NCBI GenBank assembly: GCA_032433765.1
Contig: JAVIAB010000092.1
Location: forward strand, 65,103,666-65,167,665
Origin: Megaustenia siamemsis
Taxonomy: Eukaryota; Mollusca; Gastropoda; Stylommatophora; Ariophantidae
Direction: 5' to 3'
Length of the DNA stretch: 64,000 nt
Positions 56,499-64,000 of this stretch are shown piece by piece. Positions within the stretch are counted from its first letter, which is position 1. The number at the start of each line of letters is the position of its first letter. Position numbers and translations under genes: made by a program. The notes under the pieces were generated by a model, which had not been told where the DNA came from, did no database searches, and saw only the letters and a program-made list of their open reading frames with translations.

Positions 56499-57850
56499 TT
56501 ATCTCATCTCCATGGGATGTTTACCCTTACTCTTGCTGGCATGCTCCAGGAACTCACTCATTCTTCCTAGTCTGCGAGCAAAAAACATGTCTGTTTATAC
56601 ACGTTCAACATCTTGTCTTTTTCTTTCTTCTATTATTTTAGTCCTTTCTGGGGATCACAGTGGCCAAAAGACTAATCCTGAATTAATATCTTCCTTTAAA
56701 TCGTTATCTTTACTGACACAAACTGTAGCAACTTGTCTATCCTTTTTCTTCTTTGTCTTTGCTGTACATTTCTTGGAGGATTTCTGTCCTGTCGTATAAC
56801 CTTGCGAGCCTTCCGCTTTCGCCACCTTACCGTCTTCTATCGTTGTCCCCAATACTCTCTCCGGATCTCTGTTCCATTGTCACTATCATAATCCACTGTG
56901 CACTGGTCTGGATATAGTGGGTGCATATAACGTGGTCGGTCTGAATAGGTAGGCCACAAGACAACCGAATTAATGTCTAATCTTGATTGAATTTTCCTGG
57001 TTCTCACCGAATTTTGTTTCTCCGGATGGACCTTTACTTTCTGTCTAACATCTTCTGTGTCTGTCATCTTTGAAAATTTCTCTTGTAGCTGTAGTTTATC
57101 ATGCGTCAGTTGTCCAATATATTCCTCCGCCTCCATTATATCATTTTCTATTTTGTCTACTTCTTTCTTCAAGCCCTTGTTCTTCATCTTTAAGCTATCA
57201 ACTGTCTCTGCCAACTCTACAATCTTTTTATTATTTTTCTCATTAGTTTGCTTTAGTATCCTAATCTCATGATCTTGTTTTATTAATTTCTCATTTAATT
57301 CTTCTATTATTTTGTTACTTTCTTTATTCTTCTCAATCCATTTAGTTTCATATTCTTGCCATGTGTCACTGTCACTACCTACACAGGCATTTATATAAGT
57401 CTTTAAAACTGTAGTCTCTACTTCAGTCTGTGTACTCCTTGTCTCTTGTTCAGTGTCTGTCTTTCTAATAATCTCTTCTCTAATAATTCTATTTGTTTTT
57501 AAACTATATAGTCTATAGTCTGGTTTGGCATAATGCATCTTGCTTACTTCGGTATGTGTCGTTGGATTTATCATTGTATACTTTTGTAATGGCCTATAAA
57601 CCATGACTGTTATTATTCTATTGTTGATCGTGTTCTCACTATTCAAAATCCTATTGACAATGTTACTGTCTCTGTATAGAATTATGGCTCTATTTGTCTC
57701 GTCTTATTCAGGCCTATCAATTAATTTCACAAATATTATTTCTCCATACGTATTAAAATAATTTCTAATGTGTATTTCATTAAGGGTTTTATCTAAATTT
57801 GTTATCAATATTTTGCAGCTATTAGTATTTATAATTTGTTTACTGTCCAT
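56499..57850 (-). pseudogene. Gag-like protein with RRM-like domain and coiled coil, copy 1
   Basis: Probably the structural/RNA-binding protein of the element (inference). It starts at the ATG at 57850. The N-terminal ~75 codons look like an RRM: SCKILITNLDKTLNEI (RNP2-like), NYFNTYGEIIFVKL, RAIILYRD (RNP1-like) and RIITVMVYRP. A long heptad coiled coil lies in the middle, with many E/K/L/I. A Lys-rich tail follows (KSSKKCTAKTKKKKDR). An in-frame TAA (57704-57706) sits inside the RRM. A four-C run at 56847-56850, five Cs in copy 2, shifts the frame near the end. No zinc knuckle and no major homology region are evident. Confidence 0.7.
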
Positions 57851-59475
57851 GTCTAATTTTAATATTAGTATAATAACTCGTGTAAATTTTAATATAACTA
57901 AGTGATGACTACTACCACCGACTAGTCGTGAAGGATCCAACTGTTGAAAGAACAAAACAATTACAATTTATTATATGTTATAAAATATAATAAGACTATA
58001 AAATATCAGCACTTTATGAACACCTCAGTTCCTGAAATAAATAGAAATTTATTATTATCTAATTTCCCTGTGGAATAAACAATGTAGTATAGAAATTATT
58101 ATTATTTAATTTCCCTGTGGAATAAAAACAGTTTAACTTTGTAGTATAATATCAGTAATCAATATATATTAAATTATAATTTTATGTAGCCTTCATTCAA
58201 TATATAAATATACCTATTTTGAAAAAATACAACCAGCATAGTTAAAAAAATGGTTTACACAACAATATGGTATGTCAATTTACTAATAATTAGAATATTT
58301 TTTTTTAAATAACCATTTAAAAACCAAATTACATAACACTATTTTTAAAAAAAAATCACCAGCACTTAAAAATGGTTTACAATAATACTTGCTGGTATGT
58401 AGTATGTCAAATCACCAATAATAGTATTTAAAATAATTATTTAGCCAAAATACATAACTTTAAAATTACAACCTTTAACTACTTACTTAATAAATAAATA
58501 AATTAACTACTTAATAAATTTAATAACCAACTACTTAATAAAATAAATAAATTAACTACTTAATAAATTTAATAACCAACTACTTAATAACTTAATAAAT
58601 TAACTACTCAATACATAAATTAATTAATTACTTAATAAATTCTAATTAATTAAAATTAATTATTGTTTCTCAGCTGTGCTGACGATCAGTCTCCTTGCCT
58701 TGCCTTCTACGTCTAATGTCTAATGTAAATATGTCTTAATTTAACAACACTCGCGAATGGCCATTGTAATATTGAAATATTAACACTCTTACTTGTTACT
58801 TGATTTGTTTCTCTAAATAAAAATTACACCACTTGCATTTTTTTAAAACACCAATTTTCTTCAATCAAAGTGACACATGGAATTTTCAACTCACACATGT
58901 CGGACAATTTCGTTGAGAGTTATCGGTCCTTTCTACACACACAATAATGACGTTGCAAAACAACCGGTGTTGGGTCAAAGGTCGGCTTATTGATGAAATG
59001 AAACTTGAAATTCAGGTGGACGAAACTTGGAACGATTAATTTGTTGTACTTGACAAAATTATGTTTGACTGGTCTCCGACAGGTAACTGAACTTTTGACA
59101 TGAAGGGCATGTATTCTTGATTTATAAACATGACAATTTTCCCATTGATGGTCAGTTGTATGTTGACTAAAAAATTATAATGCCGCTCTTATCTTGACAC
59201 AGGTAAATTTTAGACTTGTAACAGCGTAATTTGACTTTTCAACCTGAAGGACAGGTACTCTTGATTGGTAAAATTACAATCTCAGCTGGCAGGAGTGCAA
59301 CACAGGTAGAATTGTGGTCGTGTTGAACTTTTGACCCGGTACACGGTGATTTCCAGGTTGAAAACGGTGTCGTATCTTGTTCCTCCGTTAAATTTTTCTG
59401 TCACTCTTATTTGATTTCTCTCCTCGACAAACCCAGGTTTGAATCCTTTGATCACTGACAACAAATAATCAAGTC
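57851..59475. other. Leader of LTR element, copy 1
   Basis: About 1.6 kb between the downstream LTR (59476) and the ATG. Very AT-rich with TAATAAATAAAT-type repeats at 58480-58640. The minus strand just outside the LTR reads GACTTGATTATTTGTTGTCA, which does not show the usual TGG start of a tRNA primer-binding site; the primer is therefore unclear. Confidence 0.55.
58480..58640. repeat. AT-rich tandem repeat in the leader
   Basis: ACTACTTAATAAATTTAATA-like units repeat with variable spacing. Confidence 0.8.
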
Positions 59476-60708
59476 TGTTACAGGGTTGTGATGTTCTTTG
59501 TTGTATTATATCTTTATCTTGTATAGTTGCTAATGGTAACAGCACATCACAACATTGATGTTACAACAGGTAATATGTAATATGTAAGATCATGACAGAG
59601 TCTTTCTTTAACAATAATGATAATCAGTTTATTGATTTCGCCGTGATACAATATAATGGATGCACTTCTCTGAATCTAATGTTCTTAAGTTCTGGACATG
59701 CGTAGGTTACCACTGATGATTATGCAATGTCCATAAGTGCATATTGTCATATAACATTGTTCATCAGACATCATTCAACTTGTCTACTTACGAGATGTAA
59801 GATTCTTGAAATACTTCAAAATGGAAACACAATCACTTCACAACTAAAGTCATAATATTCTTGATCAACTATCTATCAAGAATAACTTCTAAACTGACTT
59901 GAACTACAGTTGGAGATTCGAACTTCTGAACTACTGGCTTCACTTCTAATCTTAACTTTCTAACTGCTCTGACCCTAACTGTTTCTAAACTGCTTTAGTC
60001 TACATTCTAACTTCTCTTCTGCTCCTCTGACTTAACTTTCTGACTCTGTCCTAACTTAACTGACTCAAACTGTTGTGCAGGACTTTAAGTATCCAACAAC
60101 TCTCTTCTACCTGCAAGATAATGACCAATAAGATCATCGCAAATTGACCACTCGCAACGTGATCTGGTCACCTGAGCTTGTCGCTTGCTCACTATCTGTG
60201 ACTCACACCTGAACTTTCCCAAATTTGGACTAAAACATCCTGTTTCCCCGAATCTCTATGACCTATTTGGAATAACATTACCTCATGACACTGACCTCTC
60301 CTGGTAGCTAATTACCTGGCAGAGTAACACCATGAGTTCAGTGCATGGTATCATGTGATGGTCATTTACAATAACAACGAACTTGCATGGACAATCGTGG
60401 AGATTTTACAACAACATCACGAGGTCGATGCGTGTTATGTATGTGATGGTCACCCTCACAACAACTGGGCGTGTGGAGATTCATGGAAAATCCCCCTCAA
60501 CTATTATGTCTAGGTCAAGTCATGACCCTCTACTTCGGTGGGTGTCCACTACCCACTCTCTACAACTTGTTATCCTAATTTGTATTCTGTAAAATCTATA
60601 CTTAAATTCTGCTGGTCGCCACTATATGATACTGCTCTCGTCCATTCAAAGAGCGGTAACGACTAAATTACCTGCTCTCTCTATGCTTCCTTAGCTAACT
60701 CTATAACA
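59476..60708 (-). repeat. LTR, copy 2 (1,233 bp)
   Basis: Same length and same ends as copy 1, again followed by TTCCTCCCTT at 60709. It serves as the 5' LTR of the left unit and, if the array continues, as the 3' LTR of the right unit. Confidence 0.78.
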
Positions 60709-62310
60709 TTCCTCCCTTACAACATATCAGATATATTTCTAAGTAAATAAATCTTAGTATCATCTACATAAAAATAGTAATAGAGTTATATGGAACATCA
60801 TTAATATATGACTACTAGTCATAATAGTAAATCAAAAATTCTAAGTCACCTAAAAAAATTCAGTACAATTTTCTACTAAATAATTGTCACCCAACAACAT
60901 TCACTCTTTAATAATAACAAGGCAACAATAACATTGTGGAGACAGGAGACAATAAGGTACTGAGCAATAAAAATTATTTGTAACAAAAAAAATTAATATT
61001 TCCAAGGGACTTAATTTACCAAAAAATACATGGGAGACAATCTTCTATCTATATATATACAGTTGTGTCACCTGATAATAAAAAAATTCAAGTCTTCTTG
61101 AGCATTCTAACTACTTCTGATGACTGATTGCCACCTTCTTGAGGAGAGCTACATTACAGGCATCAGCAGAACCTCTGTCGACTGGCATCTGTGATCCCAG
61201 TATCAGAATCTAAAAATAAACTTATAGAAAAAACAAACCATTTATAACATTCATTATCATGCATCATTATTACGAGTCTTTATGCTTTAGAACATATCCG
61301 CTCAATTGACATAGAACATATACTGACAAAACTTTGACAATGCACATTTCTCCGGAGACCACGAATCACAAACAACACTTAGCTTGATCAACACAGATAG
61401 ATATACATACATATTTCAGACAGCTCTATCTACTTCATACCTTCTTTTAGCTCTATTTAGATCATTTTCTATACTCTATTTTCGTAGTATCCACAGGACT
61501 ACTATCTAGTCTCAATAAATTCTGGAAACTCTCAAGTTCCATCTCTTGCTATTCCTCATAATGCTCTATTTTTGTGTACGTATCCTCATATCTGTACAAA
61601 CTTTGTCATTTGACAACAGAATATATATATCGCATCAACCTCTCAGGTTCTCATTACTTCTTCATCTCACTATCTTATATAACGTCTCTTTTCATGTAAC
61701 TTCTCTATGAGTTATCACTCAGTTACATCATTAATTTCACAACTTGAATTCTCTTTGAGGTTCTCTCAATAATTCTCTCATTTCTCTGACTTCTTGTAAG
61801 TCTCCTATAATTCCCTCATGTAACCTTTCTATGAGTTATCACTCGGTACATGTTTCACATGAGTCTCTTCCAGTTTCCTTTTCTCATGATGCTTCTCTTA
61901 GTATTCACATTTATAACCAAATTTCCTTAGGTCTTAATAAGCACAGGTTATTATCACCTTGCTTCTTACTTCTCCTTATTCTTCAACAACTCTAAAATTT
62001 CAATAACACTCTCATCTCCTTGCTACACACTTATATTGGTCAGTTGTTCCTTTGGATTATCATCCAACTTCGCAATATCAAAACCTCTGACCAACTCGCA
62101 GCTAGTTACCCTATGTTCCTCATTGGTAACTCTTTAACTCCTAGTTCATCTGAGGTAATCTCTCTATTTCCTCAGGTCTCTTGTCTTCTATATTCTCTTG
62201 ACACTACTTCTCCATATCTATTTATAAATCAAATCCTGTGTACATAGTATATATTATTAATATTAAAATGATTTATTCTTCTAATTAGTGAGTCATTACA
62301 TCTCACTGTA
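60709..62310. other. Non-coding internal region of LTR element, copy 2
   Basis: Repeat of 54895-56498, starting with the putative polypurine tract (60709-60718). It is one TA unit shorter in the TATATATATA run near 61050. Confidence 0.6.
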
Positions 62311-63663
62311 TTATCTCATCTCCATGGGATGTTTACCCTTACTCTTGCTGGCATGCTCCAGGAACTCACTCATTCTTCCTAGTCTGCGAGCAAAAAACAT
62401 GTCTGTTTATACACGTTCAACATCTTGTCTTTTTCTTTCTTCTATTATTTTAGTCCTTTCTGGGGATCACAGTGGCCAAAAGACTAATCCTGAATTAATA
62501 TCTTCCTTTAAATCGTTATCTTTACTGACACAAACTGTAGCAACTTGTCTATCCTTTTTCTTCTTTGTCTTTGCTGTACATTTCTTGGAGGATTTCTGTC
62601 CTGTCGTATAACCTTGCGAGCCTTCCGCTTTCGCCACCTTACCGTCTTCTATCGTTGTCCCCCAATACTCTCTACGGATCTCTGTTCCATTGTCACTATC
62701 ATAATCCACTGTGCACTGGTCTGGATATAGTGGGTGCATATAACGTGGTCGATCTGAATCGGTAGGCCACAAGACAACCGAATTAATGTCTAATCTTGAT
62801 TGAATTTTCCTGGTTCTCACCGAATTTTGTTTCTCCGGATGGACCTTTACTTTCTGTCTAACATCTTCTGTGTCTGTCATCTTTGAAAATTTCTCTTGTA
62901 GCTGTAGTTTATCATGCGTCAGTTGTCCAATATATTCCTCCGCCTCCATTATATCATTTTCTATTTTGTCTACTTCTTTCTTCAAGCCCTTGTTCTTCAT
63001 CTTTAAGCTATCAACTGTCTCTGCCAACTCTACAATCTTTTTATTATTTTTCTCATTAGTTTGCTTTAGTATCCTAATCTCATGATCTTGTTTTATTAAT
63101 TTCTCATTTAATTCTTCTATTATTTTGTTACTTTCTTTATTCTTCTCAATCCATTTAGTTTCATATTCTTGCCATGTGTCACTGTCACTACCTACACAGG
63201 CATTTATATAAGTCTTTAAAACTGTAGTCTCTACTTCAGTCTGTGTACTCCTTGTCTCTTGTTCAGTGTCTGTCTTTCTAATAATCTCTTCTCTAATAAT
63301 TCTATTTGTTTTTAAACTATATAGTCTATAGTCTGGTTTGGCATAATGCATCTTGCTTACTTCGGTATGTGTCGTTGGATTTATCATTGTATACTTTTGT
63401 AATGGCCTATAAACCATGACTGTTATTATTCTATTGTTGATCGTGTTCTCACTATTCAAAATCCTATTGACAATGTTACTGTCTCTGTATAGAATTATGG
63501 CTCTATTTGTCTCGTCTTATTCAGGCCTATCAATTAATTTCACAAATATTATTTCTCCATACGTATTAAAATAATTTCTAATGTGTATTTCATTAAGGGT
63601 TTTATCTAAATTTGTTATCAATATTTTGCAGCTATTAGTATTTATAATTTGTTTACTGTCCAT
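62311..63663 (-). pseudogene. Gag-like protein with RRM-like domain and coiled coil, copy 2
   Basis: Better-preserved copy. Start ATG at 63663. The TAA at 63517-63519 interrupts the RRM exactly as in copy 1. From there the frame is open for 350 codons (63516-62467), through the coiled coil (for example IIEELNEKLIKQDHEIRIL and VDSLKMKNKGLKKEVDKIE) and the Lys-rich tail, to a TGA at 62467-62469. Coding-like sequence then continues in the same frame past the TGA and a TAA (62407-62409), with a charged stretch FFARRLGRMSEFLEHASKS, to a final TAA at 62311. Three in-frame stops are thus shared by both copies. Either the source element was already dead, or the stops are bypassed. Confidence 0.72.
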
Positions 63664-64000
63664 GTCTAATTTTAATATTAGTATAATAACTCGTGTAAAT
63701 TTTAATATAACTAAGTGATGACTACTACCACCGACTAGTCGTGAAGGATCCAACTGTTGAAAGAACAAAACAATTACAATTTATTATATGTTATAAAATA
63801 TAATAAGACTATAAAATATCAGCACTTTATGAACACCTCAGTTCCTGAAATAAATAGAAATTTATTATTATCTAATTTCCCTGTGGAATAAACAATGTAG
63901 TATAGAAATTATTATTATTTAATTTCCCTGTGGAATAAAAACAGTTTAACTTTGTAGTATAATATCAGTAATCAATATATATTAAATTATAATTTTATGT
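63664..64000. other. Leader of LTR element, copy 2 (cut by window edge)
   Basis: Identical to the copy 1 leader as far as the window goes. The array therefore extends past 64000. Confidence 0.7.

Larger units (their letters stand above)
53662..64000 (-). mobile_element. Tandem LTR retrotransposon array, gag-only, non-autonomous (right end outside window)
   Basis: The sequence from 53662 repeats from 59476 at an offset of 5,812-5,814 bp and is nearly identical to the window end. The repeat unit reads, in minus orientation: LTR, about 1.6-kb leader, gag-like coding region, about 1.6-kb non-coding region, polypurine tract, LTR. Observed differences are few: one C/T in the LTR, one TA unit (near 55240), one C/T (near 56122), a C-run length change (56847-56850) and three or four substitutions near 56860-56960. 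No reverse transcriptase, integrase or protease motif is present. Tandem LTR-internal-LTR-internal arrays can arise by LTR recombination or by tandem integration. Confidence 0.8.

Noticed and set aside
56476..56799. 107-codon plus-strand frame, also at 62288-62611
   Set aside because: It is antisense to the better-supported gag-like frame and its repetition only reflects the tandem array.
53664..58187. Simple segmental duplication with no element structure
   Set aside because: I prefer an LTR array because the repeat start coincides with a TG...CA segment of equal length in both copies and an adjoining polypurine tract. A plain duplication cannot be excluded until the right end is seen.

Overview
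This window looks like repeat-rich, intergenic or intronic DNA from an invertebrate animal. The signs are abundant tRNA-derived SINEs, APE-endonuclease non-LTR retrotransposons, a mariner transposon, many micro- and minisatellites, and no bacterial-style operons. A mollusc or other lophotrochozoan is my guess from the repeat mix; it is not proven. I found no convincing host protein-coding gene, rRNA or functional tRNA gene. Almost everything recognisable is a mobile element or its debris, often nested, and target-site duplications (TSDs) fix many of the boundaries.

Layout. 0.5-3.0 kb: a dead mariner with 40-bp terminal inverted repeats, split by a 1,080-bp LINE-derived insert. 3.2-8.3 kb: SINEs, GA tracts, a minisatellite and a LINE 3' end. 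8.4-10.6 kb: two decayed LINEs side by side. 10.6-24.9 kb: mostly featureless DNA with SINEs, a long TTCC tract and 33-bp, 56-bp and TGTATG-type repeats. 26.6-28.1 kb: one LINE nested in another, giving a chimeric reading frame. 30.1-38 kb: LINE pieces, a 42-bp minisatellite, and a 33-bp minisatellite hit twice by the same SINE family. 38.9-41.8 kb: the longest LINE, with an endonuclease domain that looks intact. 42.0-43.6 kb: a 40-bp satellite with higher-order structure. 43.8-46.1 kb: a LINE split by a 1,184-bp solo-LTR-like insert. 46.2-50 kb: a hairpin with a hammerhead-like core, a 76-bp tandem repeat, an RNase H-bearing LINE fragment, and a pentanucleotide tract. 50.6-52.6 kb: a 5'-truncated LINE with a nearly complete reverse transcriptase.

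53.66 kb to the right edge: the most notable region. It is a tandem array of 5.81-kb units on the minus strand. Each unit has a 1,233-bp LTR-like segment with TG...CA ends and an adjacent polypurine tract, a leader of about 1.6 kb, a gag-like coding region combining an RRM-like fold with a long coiled coil, and about 1.6 kb of apparently non-coding DNA. No polymerase is visible. The two copies are almost identical and share in-frame stop codons. The best reading is a non-autonomous, gag-only LTR retrotransposon in tandem; the second unit runs off the window, so its right end cannot be judged.

The elements do not form a pathway. They are a history of insertions: SINEs mobilised by LINE machinery, LINEs landing in SINEs and other LINEs, and LTR insertions into LINEs.
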